This document shows positions 22,843 to 33,061 of a stretch of DNA of 64,000 nucleotides, piece after piece (position 1 is the first letter of the stretch; each line of letters starts with the position of its first letter). The stretch comes from Lyophyllum atratum (lineage: Eukaryota; Basidiomycota; Agaricomycetes; Agaricales; Lyophyllaceae), in the NCBI GenBank assembly GCA_014905825.1, contig JACGCN010000008.1, positions 1,364,001-1,428,000 of the forward strand, given 5' to 3'. The translations under genes and the position numbers were made by a program. The notes below the pieces were generated by a model. That model did no database searches and was not told the origin of the DNA. It saw only the letters and a program-made list of their open reading frames with translations.

Positions 22843-25139
22843 ATGGTTGCCCATAATCCCCTCTTCCATGGGAAATGGACCGCAAAGCGGTTCCAAGCGA
22901 CCGTCGTCAATGACATTTGGCCTGAAGTCTTATTCTTCACCCTCATCGCCACTAGTAAGCGCTCCAGATGAATGCTGGAGGAATCAACGCTGACGGGACA
23001 CCTCGACAGTGGTGACGTTGGTGTCTAAACTGACACCTCACACGCTTTCCATCCCCAATTCGCTCTTGACCGTGTTGGGTACGGTGCTCGGTTTGGTCAT
23101 TTCTTTCAGGACGTCATCGGCATACGAGCGGTTAGTACACATCACCATTACAGGCTGATGACACGTATTCACTCATCTTTTAGGTACCAGGATGGTAGGA
23201 AGATGTGGACAAATATCAACGTTGCGTCTCGGAACCTTGCTTTGATGGTATGTTGAGCTTTGCAACGTGCCGCTGAAAAAGATCTAATTCTATGACTTTC
23301 AGTTCTGGATTCACGTACCGTCGGAACGAAATATCACAGGATTGACGAAGGAGCAGGGGACTTTGCAGGGTGTGATCGAGAAGAAGACCATGATTAACTT
23401 AGTGAGTCAAACTGCGGTTTCGTCGCGTTCATTAAAGCTGATCGCGCCCTGTGTCATAAGATCCAAGCCTTCTCAGTTTCCGTCAAGGTAGATACGGTGC
23501 TCCTGTTCCTTGGCGCATTCCACTAATGTTCCCGCTGTAGCACTTCCTTCGAAGCGAGCCTGGCGTTTACTACCAGGATCTATATCCTCTGCTCTGCTTC
23601 CTTCCCCGATACGCCAGTGCACATGGTGACCACACGGACGAGGACAAGCTGCCCCTTTGGAGCGCATCAGACGATATCGAGGAGGCCAGCGCACATAAGA
23701 CAAAGAATCCTCGTTCCGCTCCAGACACAACGATCGGACATCACCCTCAACGCACTGCCTCCCTGCCCACTCACTCCCGCGGTGACACCCTCATCGACGA
23801 CAACAAGTCCGAGACCTCATGGTTCCGTTCCATTACCAAGAACGGCAGCAGTTCCGCCCGTCCTTCTCGCAGGAATACATTCGATCCAGAGAAGGTCCTT
23901 CCTGAGGTCGACAGCCACCACCCACTCAAGCCCGCCCGTAACCCTCCTGAGGCATCAATGTATGATTACATCCCGCTTCTGAGGTTTTTCAAGTGGATAG
24001 GCAGGACCCTGACGAGACGGGCGAAGCCCGCACACGAGGTCGAAGCTAGGTTGAGGAAGAAGAAGATGGACCAGGTTGAGAGCAATGTTCCATTGGAAGT
24101 TTGTCTCGTTCTTTCCAGGTGAAGGATTGCGTTCTCGTCTTTAGCGTCCACAAAAAGGCTGACTGTTTCGTGATTTCTCAGCTACACGGCGTGTACGTAT
24201 TCATGTCGGAATAGCTATCTCAGCTTTCGTATTGACCTCGCTTGTTCCTAGCTTTGATGCAGAGGGGCTTGTTGCAGCCGGCGCTCTCGACCGGTGTGAC
24301 CAACAACATCACGATGCTCCAGGATACGCTTGCAAATCTAGAGCGTATCAGGAACACTCCTCTGCCCTTTGCCTACCAGGCTCACCTTAGGATGTCCCTC
24401 TGGTATGTATGCCACACGTCATAGTCAGTGCGATCACTCACAATCCTTGCCCAGGCTGTACCTAATGTTCCTTCCCGTGCGTTTCCCGCTCGGCTTGAAT
24501 CTCATCTGTTATTGATTTCTATTCTGATTTGACAGTTCCAAATTATCGTCCCATTCGGATATTATACTATCCCAGGCACGGCCTTCGCATCCTTCCTCCT
24601 CCTCGGTTTCCTTGAGATCGGACAGGAAATGTACGTCTCATTACTATTTCTTTTCCTGCCTATGCTGATCAGGGACCCATAGCGAAAATCCCTTCAACTA
24701 CGACTTGAACGATCTTGGTTAGTCCGCTCTAAATCTATGCTCAATATCACGAGTTAATATCCATCTTAGACCTCGACCACTTCTGTCTTTCGCTCCAGCG
24801 GGACCTGCACGAGATCACGGCAGTATGTTATCGGCCCTCTGGCGTATCTAGCCCGTGTTGACCATGTCCTCCACAGTACACCCATCCGGACCCATCCACC
24901 TTCGTCTACAGCGCATGGTAAAGCCCCCTTCCTCGCACGACCTTGTCATGTGTCTTACCGTCGATTGTTCTAGGAATCAACCCTTCGCGCCCTCCGACAG
25001 GCGTAGCGCAGCGGACCTTATCAAGCACGAGTACAGCATGCCCGACCAAGAGAATGGTCCCGCACCGGGTCTCGCCAGCGTCCGTCGCACGCTCGTCAAC
25101 AGCTGGAGAGAGGTCGACCGAACCACTCGCCAGAATTGA
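22843..25139 (+). CDS. Bestrophin-like anion channel (UPF0187 type), 14 exons
   Basis: Model: join(22843..22954, 23010..23130, 23184..23247, 23303..23401, 23461..23487, 23541..24118, 24182..24192, 24252..24402, 24455..24476, 24536..24630, 24683..24717, 24770..24822, 24877..24917, 24974..25139), 524 residues. Family signatures are GLVISFRTSSAYERYQDGRK with W(T/I)xI after the second membrane segment, the C-terminal pore part LRMSLWLYLMFLPFQIIVPF, and the conserved GFLEIGQEIENPFNYDLNDL followed by DLDHFC. An about 160-residue hydrophilic loop between the membrane halves is rich in Ser and charged residues and looks lineage-specific. Fungal members are thought to conduct anions across a membrane (family knowledge); the exact ion and membrane are not shown. 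Exons of 27, 11 and 22 nt are required to keep the frame. Confidence 0.9.
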
Positions 25140-25859
25140 TCGGCTCCTCGTGCAGTGTTCGCAAAACGATATTACGCAACGACGCGTTTGTTTTCACGAT
25201 CTAGAGGTTTTTTCTTGCTTTCATGTTTGGGCGGAGGGTCCGGCGGGTGTGCTGGACTGTGATGATGATGTTTCTGGGTTTCTGCGCTTTTGCTTTCATG
25301 TTCTTGATTATATAAAAGTATGTAGGCCTCTTCGAGGCTCTTGCATGCAGGTCATTCGTTACTAGTAATATTTAATTGGGCTGTGGATCGGCCTTACACC
25401 AATGGACTCTCGCTATAATACACACGTTGCTTTCCAGATACTTGAACCTCACTATAAGGCGTGTTCGAGAACCAGCTGTCGCTAATTTTGCTAGGGCGCT
25501 TGACACGACAGTCAGACAGGAGCTTGCTTAATCGTGTCGTCCGACTGTGATCACACTTGGATCACATAGGAAAACTGATAGTGACATAGGAAAACTGATA
25601 GCACTGGGATCGAGTCTAGATCCTTCATCTCGTCATCCAGTCGACGACAAAAGAGAATAGGATCAACAAAATAGCCGATTCATGACATCGAGAATTGTTG
25701 CACTAGTATGGACAGAACTACGCAAGTAAAAAAGAGGACGTATAAATACACTCAACAAAAAATGCAGAAGGATGCGTAAATGAAGTTCAAGCAATTGTTT
25801 GATACCCAAATTCGAAAACGAGTTGTACTGAGAGTCGAGACACTCATCAGTACCTTTGC
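25140..25859. other. Convergent intergenic region
   Basis: Lies between the 3' ends of the bestrophin-like gene and the minus-strand gene 25860-27110, so it should hold both 3' UTRs and terminators. A 20-nt unit (ACATAGGAAAACTGATAGTG) is nearly perfectly doubled at about 25564-25603. Nothing else is recognised. Confidence 0.5.
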
Positions 25860-27110
25860 CTACACTGACACTTCAAACCAATCATCACTTCCGAGGTCTG
25901 CAAAGCTGTTTTCGATCTAGCGTTCCAATAAACAACACTACAGCCCCACAAATTAAAATGAAACCTCACCCAGTGCGACAAAATAGCAGCAATCACGTCG
26001 GGCCATGGCTTGTTGATCACTATCTTGCCATCGGAAAGCTCAGTCGTCGTAAAGCGAACTGTTTTAGTTTCTTGATAAACCGCCCCATCAAAGTTTTCAT
26101 TGAATTTCATCAGGAGGAATACCCAGCTATGTCCATCGGTCAGAGCACCACGGAGGACCTTCGTTCTGAGTTAAACAGCAACTTAGATAGGCGAACCTAG
26201 AAGCCGGTGTAATTCGCTCACCGGAGAAACCTTCCACACGCGTAGAGCTCAGATACTGCCTGGGGCACATGATCCGAGATATCCACTAAAAGCTTGACTC
26301 CTACCTTGGCTTCTACAACGAAGAAGCCTGACGGCACGTCTTTTTTCATATATGTCTTTAGAATGTGGAGATGCGGGCGCTCTAAGAATACCTCTAGACG
26401 AAGTAATGAGCTGAGAGGTTGCGATAAGTTGAGCGGAACTTACCTGCGACGTTTTTACTTCCTACGAAAGCAGTGTAGTCCACTCTGCTCGAAATGGTGG
26501 CCAAATTCGACGAATGGTGGCTGGACATGTTGAGGACCATGCGCTTATCTTCTGGAAGCATCGCTGATACGCGGAAGAAAAACGTATCGATCCAGGCACG
26601 AGCGGTTGCTTCAGTCTGAAAAAAAATGAGAGCAGCCAAAATGCCGACTAGCTGACATACTGTTCTGGGAACAAGGGTTTCCAACAAATGTAATTGGCGG
26701 TAAAAATTCTCGGATGTCCAAAGTTGGCCTTCGCCGAGAGAAGTGGTTGTCGAGAGGCGATCCTCCCAATTAGGTTTCAGCCAAAGAACGTCGGTGAACA
26801 CGATATTCATCTTGGCCAAATCATCCCTGGTAATACTGGAGAAGCTAAGAGACTGCACAAAGTGAGTGGATGGAAAGAATTTTCGTAACTCAGGTCATAC
26901 CTGAGGTCCTTCCACCTTCGACCCCAAAGTACCGATCAACCTATCGATCTGTTCCACGAAGTCGTCTGGAGCATCATCGGTGTCTTCCTCTGCATTCTCC
27001 TCGAAACCCTCGGAAACGACGGTTTCCCTTAGTTTCTTGAGGGATTCGAGAGCTTGGAGTAATTCCAGCCCACTGAGACCAGAGTGTTTGCGCTTCTTGG
27101 ACGGGGGCAT
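25860..27110 (-). CDS. Unknown protein with a PD-(D/E)XK nuclease-like signature
   Basis: Model: complement(25860..25916, 25970..26165, 26222..26393, 26444..26852, 26901..27110), 347 residues, four GT-AG introns of 48-56 nt, all phases consistent. The N-terminus is basic (MPPSKKRKHS, a possible nuclear signal), followed by an acidic stretch. The central part has DVLWLKPNWEDRL and a hydrophobic helix. Then RVDYTAFVG (Asp about 195) and, 39 residues on, GFFVVEAK (Glu about 234, Lys about 236). This is the D...E-x-K spacing of the PD-(D/E)XK fold. It continues VGVKLLVDISDHVPQAVSEL and LTDGHSWVFLLMKF, and ends IENSFADLGSDDWFEVSV. The nuclease-like assignment is inference from motif order only. 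I know of similar unnamed proteins in Agaricomycetes but not their role. Confidence 0.7.
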
Positions 27111-27464
27111 TTGAATGAGGTGATCTCACATCACGCCGGCGGCTGGCGGCACGAGCTGCACTTGCGTCATGCCCTCAATCTTACAAGTTCCGGACGCTGC
27201 AGGTGTTATGCGCGTGGGGGTACCTTCTGAATGGGTGTATCAACAGCGTTAAGACCGTTTAGACATTGTTATGTCGATCATCGGCCCGAATTTCGTGAAA
27301 AAGAAGCAAAAGTGCTACCCAGGTGTCTTATGGATGACCTAGTTAAGTGCTCGGGCAGACTTGGTACCAGTATCAGTCCCCAAAGAAAAGCAGGGCTAGC
27401 CCTCTATAATATGAAGAATATAGTACGGAAACACCCATCAACCACCGGAATAGGGGGCGACAAA

Positions 27465-30412
27465 TCATAACGTAAAACTCAACAACGAACTCCCAGTCGT
27501 CTCCAGCACACGAAGCGTCTCCACCACCGAACCATCCTCCCGATCCCGATATCCATCAGACGCCCTGAACCGGGAAGGCGAAAGGTCGCCCCACCCCCCA
27601 TGGTCCCGCCGGTCGCCCCTCGCCCCGCGCGGTATCCGTCCAGCAATCTCATAGGCGCTCGGCCGGTTCTCCGGGGCGTGCTTCCAGCAGTCTGAGATGA
27701 GTTTCCACATGACGTCCGTAAGCCCTCGATCCAGGTAGACCTGCCCAGGAGGCCGGCTGGGTCGCTCACCCTTCCCGACTTTGACCATGACGGTGTAGTC
27801 GTTCTTGACTTCAGGAAACGGGTGGTCCCCCGTAAATATCTATTCAGAGACAACCCCCCCCATATCAGCTGTGTATCGGTAGACTGAGTTGGCTGAAATC
27901 ACCTCGTAGCACACCAGTGCGAACGCATACACGTCGCTGGCCTCGCTCCTAGGATGCTCAAGATTCGGATCAATCAACTCCGGGGCTTGAAACCTGATCG
28001 TGCCGCCTTCAGCGCAGTTGGATGACAAGTCCCTATTCTTAAGGCCATGCGCGTCCGTAACAGACGACAGACCAAAATCCGCGAGACACGCGCGCATCGA
28101 GTCCGTGACGAGGATATTGGCGCCCTTCAAGTCGCCATGCACAACGCCGTTCTTGTGGAGGTACAACATTCCGGCAGCTATATCCAAGATCTACCAAAAA
28201 AGTCAAACGAGGTCGAAGAAACAGGGCGGAAGAAGACGACATACCAAAAGCCGCCGATCACTGTCGGGATTCTTCCCCAAAAACTCATTGATATTCCCAT
28301 TCTGCATCCACGGCGACACCAGAACGAGTCTGTTACGCTTATCGCCTAATCGATAGGTGCCATAGAACGGGAGGACGTTGGTGTGAGACAGTTGACCCCA
28401 GAGTACAGCCTCGCGGGAGAACGCTTTGTACAGACGAGCCTGGTCCGACGTCTCGTACATCTTGACAGCTTTGAGGCATACGACTCGTCCACGAAAACAC
28501 CCCTTGTAAATCTCCCCGAAGTGCCCGTCCGATACTGGATACTCTCCTTCGCGTGTCACGTCCGCCAGGGAGAAACATTGAGGGTACAGCTCTGATTTCC
28601 GGGAGAGCCGCAGGAGAGCAACGCGCAGGATCAGTCTTAGCTGCTCGTCGAGCAGAGAAGAGTCCAAGAGCTGGATGGAGCATGAGTTGAAGTGTTAAGT
28701 GGAAGAGAGGGGTGGTGAGCATGCGTACCGCCTGGAGGAAGTCAAGCCACCGCTGCGCGTACTCATCCCGGTAACTCAGAAACATCTTGTAACTCGTCAG
28801 ATCCCGAAACACGCCGACAAGGTACGTGCAGAGCTTGGAGATCCGGTGTACGACGCCAAGACTGCCTGCACTGCGAATCTCGGCAGCGGATGGCCTGTAA
28901 GCTGAAGCTGATGACACGACGAAATCGTCGAGAGCAGGACTGGTTGTATCGAGGAGCGGCGTTGGCACATAACCTTCAGGCTGGAGGAATGTCGGGTCAC
29001 CCTGCCGCACAGTGAAGTGACCATGATGGAGTGGTGCAGCAGGTGGACGTGGAGGAACGGGTGTGGGACTTCTCGTGTCGAATCGGCGTGTATCAGCGAC
29101 AGTAGGAGTCGTGTTGATACGTATGATGGTGTGCGTGGGGGCGTTGTCATCTAGGATTTGGAAACAGTGTCAGATACTAGATGAAGAGTTCCACACGGAG
29201 GAGGTACTGACCTTCGTCCTCAGTGAAGACCCTCCACCCTTTCTCATCATCCACCTCATATTTCCTCTCCGTCTGTGCTCTCGTAGGGCGGGGCCGCGTC
29301 ACGTAACGATGCAGGCTATCCCTCGCTTCCGGGCGTGGCGTCGTGGAATACCAACCCCTCGCACTCCGGCGTCCGGACTCGTCGGCAACTAGATTTGGTG
29401 GAGATAGCGGGGTGGGGGTAGTGGGGCGATCGAGCCAATCATATACTGGACTGGTGGCACGCTCCGCATCAGTGATCGGAGACGGCGAGGCTGGGCGACT
29501 CGGAAGGAAAGGCAGGTCATCTTCGAAATGACGTCGTTCTGGGCTTTCACTATGTTCCCCGACACCGTTGGCAAAAGTTGCTTGAGCATCCGCAATTTTG
29601 ATCGGGGGGAGAAGGAATGGCCGAGTACGAGGGCGGGAGGGTGGCCGTGAGGGGGTTGTTGATGAACGAACGGGTTTGGATAAGGGGGACGATGACGATC
29701 CTGATTGGGCGTAACGAATAATACACAATTGCCCTCGGTTATCAGCTTCTTTAGAGATCGGAGGTAGAGAGTTGGGCGCCGAGTTAACTGCAGAACCTGT
29801 TCTGCGATGTGGAGACGGTGATGAAGGTATAACGGGTAATGGACGGGTCGTAGCTGCTCGGGTACGTGACGCCTTCCCACGAATAGAGTACGGAGTGGAG
29901 GTTCGTTGGCGATCTACGCCCTCATAAGTAGAAGCAGAAGCGGGGGCGGATTGGGGAAGTCGGGGGGTAGGGGCATAAATACGGGTATCGCTGCCTGACG
30001 TAGTTTCCTGACCGGGGATAGCGTGTACAGAAATAGAACCAGGGGCTGAATGTGGAAGTCGGGGCGAAGGGGAATGGATGGGGATTGGGTCGCTGGGCGC
30101 AGAGGACGTGGAAATATGAACATTAGGCAAGGAAGAGGAGCGGGAAAGGCCAGACTCGTTTTGTGAAATCTGGTCGAGGAGGATGAGGCGTTCTCTTTCC
30201 AGAGAAGCGGACCACTCAGGTGGCATCGACGGACCCGTGGTCAAGCTTCGTTCCCTCTCTTGGTCAAGCTGCCATTCGAAGGTTTGAACACGAAGCCTTA
30301 AGAGGTCGGTGGGAAGGCGCTCTCGGGTATGAGAGCTCATGGGGGAGACATCGGAGGTGCGGGCGGCCTGGACCTCGAGAGATAGCGTGCCAAAAGGATG
30401 GGCAGGACGCAT
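27465..30412 (-). CDS. Tyrosine-kinase-like (TKL) family protein kinase with long Ser/Pro-rich N-terminus
   Basis: Model: complement(27465..27839, 27903..28190, 28245..28670, 28729..29150, 29212..30412), 903 residues. Residues 1-400 are Ser/Pro/Thr/Arg-rich and probably disordered. A helical segment (about 490-575) precedes the kinase domain. Kinase motifs are the glycine-loop region DGHFGEIYKG, VVCLK (Lys about 608), catalytic loop VVHGDLKGAN (His-Gly-Asp in place of HRD, Asp about 703), ADFG (about 721), QAPE, DVYAFALVCYE and CWKHAPENRP. The 27840-27902 intron ends in TAG. Read without splicing it would look like a stop inside the kinase, but splicing joins CYE to IFTGDHPF exactly as the family requires. 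It presumably phosphorylates Ser/Thr or Tyr in signalling; substrate unknown. Large TKL expansions are known in Agaricomycetes. Confidence 0.88.
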
Positions 30413-31564
30413 TTAGATGAGAAATGAGGAGAGGAATGCCCTTTAAAGCTGCCGGTGATGGCATATGCGCAATGGCGTCCTCCCCTCTCCCTCATGGCCA
30501 ACATGCGGCAATTTAGACGCGTTGACAATAAGGTCCGTACGGCTCATCGCTACACACCTTCTCGGTCCCTAAAATGCATGAGTATGCTTACACTGCACTT
30601 CGTTGTCGATGCCGGCAGTGAGGGTACAACCTAAACGCAAAGGCCCATGAGTGGCGGTGGTCATGGTCAAGAATCAAGATGATTGCACGGAAGGTTCCGT
30701 GTACAGATGTAACTCGGCCCTCTCATCCCCTTGTGATGTCCAGGTTATATCGATGTAGGATAAGATAGTGACCATAGAGTACCACCACTGCCACCAGCTC
30801 CGAAATAAACTGGGAGGCGCAGCATCCGAGTCGTTCACAACTTCACTATTACCCACTTGTTCGTCACCCGTAGGTCCGTGTAGGTCCACAGGATGTGCTT
30901 AAGCCTCGACGGGGAAAAACTTCACAGCCGGCGCATCGACGTGGACATCCCTTGTCACCCGTGTAGCATGTAGAACTAGATAATCTCAACATTTTCGAGA
31001 ATATTGCTGAACCGGCCCGCAATACATAGTTTAATAGTAGCTAGTATCTGAAGTGAATATTCGATGAAACTGGCTTTTCTAAAAGCACCTGGTCAAAAGG
31101 GTGCCCTTGGACGATAGCAAGTGCTGTGGATGATAGCTCCACTTTCCTGAACAGTAAGATCGACGCTTTGCCGCTTCATCGGTATGAATAGTGCACGGAG
31201 CTCGGGGCGAACCTCACATTTCTGGCAGTTAGAGAAGGCGTTGCAATGAGGCGTATGCAGTGACTGTCTTCAACCAGCCTCACCTGGCACGCGCTGATGG
31301 TGTGTAGACGAAGGTAGACGACCACACAATTATTAATACAACGGATTCTTCTAGATTCACAGCTTAGTGCTGCCGCAGCCGCGAACGCGCATCCTTGTAC
31401 CATCTGAGGAGGAGTACATAGAGGCAGAGGCATGAGCAAGTGGGTGAGATCGTGAACACTGAACAGGCTCGGCTCGGGGCAGAAACTTACCGAGCCCCAT
31501 ACACGTGACGAATCGACTCTGAGCAAGACGTCGGACTCAGCTTGATCTGCTCGCAACGCTCACG
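30413..31564. other. Divergent intergenic region between kinase and pex13 genes
   Basis: About 1.15 kb separating two divergent starts. Only short frames with no recognisable protein. It should contain both promoters. No TATA box, operator or RNA gene could be assigned with confidence. Confidence 0.5.
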
Positions 31565-32752
31565 ATGGTGTCGCCTCCAAAGCCCTGGGAGAGAAACGGT
31601 CCAGCTGCCTCAATGCCAGAGACCTCTACCACACTGCCTTCATCATCATCAACCCCACCAACCGCCTCATCATCACAAATACCGTCGGTGCCAGAGCGCC
31701 CAGCAGCCCTCACCCAGCCCAGCCCACTAACTTCTCCCTATTCAACCTACGGCGCCTCCCCATATTCTCGTCTAGGCAACACCTACGGCGGCTACAGTGG
31801 CCTAGGCTCCTACGGATCCACTTACGGCGGATACGGCGGGATGGGCATGGGGACATACGGCGGCGGGATGGGCAGCTACGGCGGAATGGGCAGCTACGGC
31901 GGCTACGGCGGGATGGGCATGGGCATGGGCGGCTACGGCGGTATGGGCGGTATGGGCGGCATGGGCGGCGGCATGATGGGCGGCCCCAACGGCATGCCCA
32001 TGGACCCGAACAACCCCTCCCTCACCCAAGCCCTCGAATCCACCACCCAAACCACCTTCGCCCTCCTCCACTCCATCGTCCAGACCTTCTCCGGCGTCGC
32101 GCAGATGCTCGAGTCCACATTCATGGCCACCCACTCCTCCTTCTTCGCCATGGTCGGCGTCGCGGACCAGTTCAGCCAGCTCCGCAACGCACTCGGGAGC
32201 GTCCTAGGCCTGTTCGGCCTACTCCGCTGGATGCGCGAGCTCCTCACCGGACGACCGAGTCAGGCCGCCTCTGGAGGGTTGAACCATGAGTTCCGTGAGT
32301 TCATCCAGGGGAGGCCGATACAGGGTCCGCGGGGCCCGCCCCCGCCGAAAGCATCCAAAAAGCCGCTCATCATGTTCCTCCTCGCGATCTTCGGCATCCC
32401 CTTCGCCATGTCCAAGCTCATCCGCATCCTGCAGGAGCGCGCCAAGGCCCAGGCAACCGCACTACCCGGGGGGCAGCTTCCCCCGCTCGACCCGTCGACG
32501 CTGACCTTTGCCCGGGCGCTGTACCCGTTCACGCAGTCGAATCCGTCGGAGCTGGGGCTGAAGGAGAATGAGATCGTGGCGGTTATGGCGAAGCTGGATC
32601 CGAGGACGGGGGCGGAGGTTGATCCTAGGATGGAGGTGGAGGGGGAGTGGTGGAAGGGGAGGACGAGGGATGGGAGGGAGGGGTGGTTCCCGAGGAAATT
32701 TGTGGAGGTGCTGGAGCGGAGGCAGCCTGAGGAGCCGAAGAAGGTTGATTGA
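31565..32752 (+). CDS. pex13: Peroxin Pex13, peroxisomal import docking protein
   Basis: Intronless frame of 395 residues. The N-terminus is Ser/Pro-rich, then a long Gly/Tyr/Met-rich tract (about residues 60-140, repeats of YGGMG type) typical of Pex13. Next a conserved membrane-associated helix region (ALLHSIVQTFSGVAQMLEST to FGLLRWMRELL), a second hydrophobic segment (KPLIMFLLAIFGIPFAMSKL), and a C-terminal SH3 domain (residues about 315-383: FARALYPFTQ, EGEWWKGRTRDGREGWFPRK). Pex13 sits in the peroxisome membrane with Pex14, and its YG-rich region and SH3 domain contact import receptors (family knowledge). The Gly tract gives long antisense open frames that are not genes. Confidence 0.95.
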   Translation: MVSPPKPWERNGPAASMPETSTTLPSSSSTPPTASSSQIPSVPERPAALTQPSPLTSPYSTYGASPYSRLGNTYGGYSGLGSYGSTYGGYGGMGMGTYGGGMGSYGGMGSYGGYGGMGMGMGGYGGMGGMGGMGGGMMGGPNGMPMDPNNPSLTQALESTTQTTFALLHSIVQTFSGVAQMLESTFMATHSSFFAMVGVADQFSQLRNALGSVLGLFGLLRWMRELLTGRPSQAASGGLNHEFREFIQGRPIQGPRGPPPPKASKKPLIMFLLAIFGIPFAMSKLIRILQERAKAQATALPGGQLPPLDPSTLTFARALYPFTQSNPSELGLKENEIVAVMAKLDPRTGAEVDPRMEVEGEWWKGRTRDGREGWFPRKFVEVLERRQPEEPKKVD

Positions 32753-33061
32753 TTTGCTAGGCGCGAGTGCGTCGGCTTGTACTCGAGGTGAATGTGTATG
32801 GGTGTACCTCTGCATGATCTTCTTCCCCCCCTCTTCCGTATGTAGTTTTTATCATCCCCACCACGTCCCCTTCGCTTCCAGTCTTGGTATACACCGTACG
32901 CTATGAGGGCAGGTCCGCCCACACACAGATCTATTCATTGTTTTCAATTCCATAATACATTATTTCTACGGCACCGCTAGGGAGCCAATGTCGCATACAA
33001 GGAGAGTGCATAACCAATACACGAGAAAAGGGGTATGCTCAAAGGCCTCCTCGGACGGAAC

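Noticed and set aside
24597..24607. Alternative use of neighbouring GT sites around the 11-nt exon of the bestrophin-like gene
   Set aside because: Other donors at 24191 break the reading frame into TLMQRGLL; only 24182-24192 keeps it.
27840..28187. Premature stop inside the kinase domain
   Set aside because: The extra residues and the TAG are exactly a GT...TAG intron; splicing restores the family sequence.
31802..32134. Antisense open frames across pex13
   Set aside because: They mirror the Gly/Tyr-repeat coding region and have no independent support.
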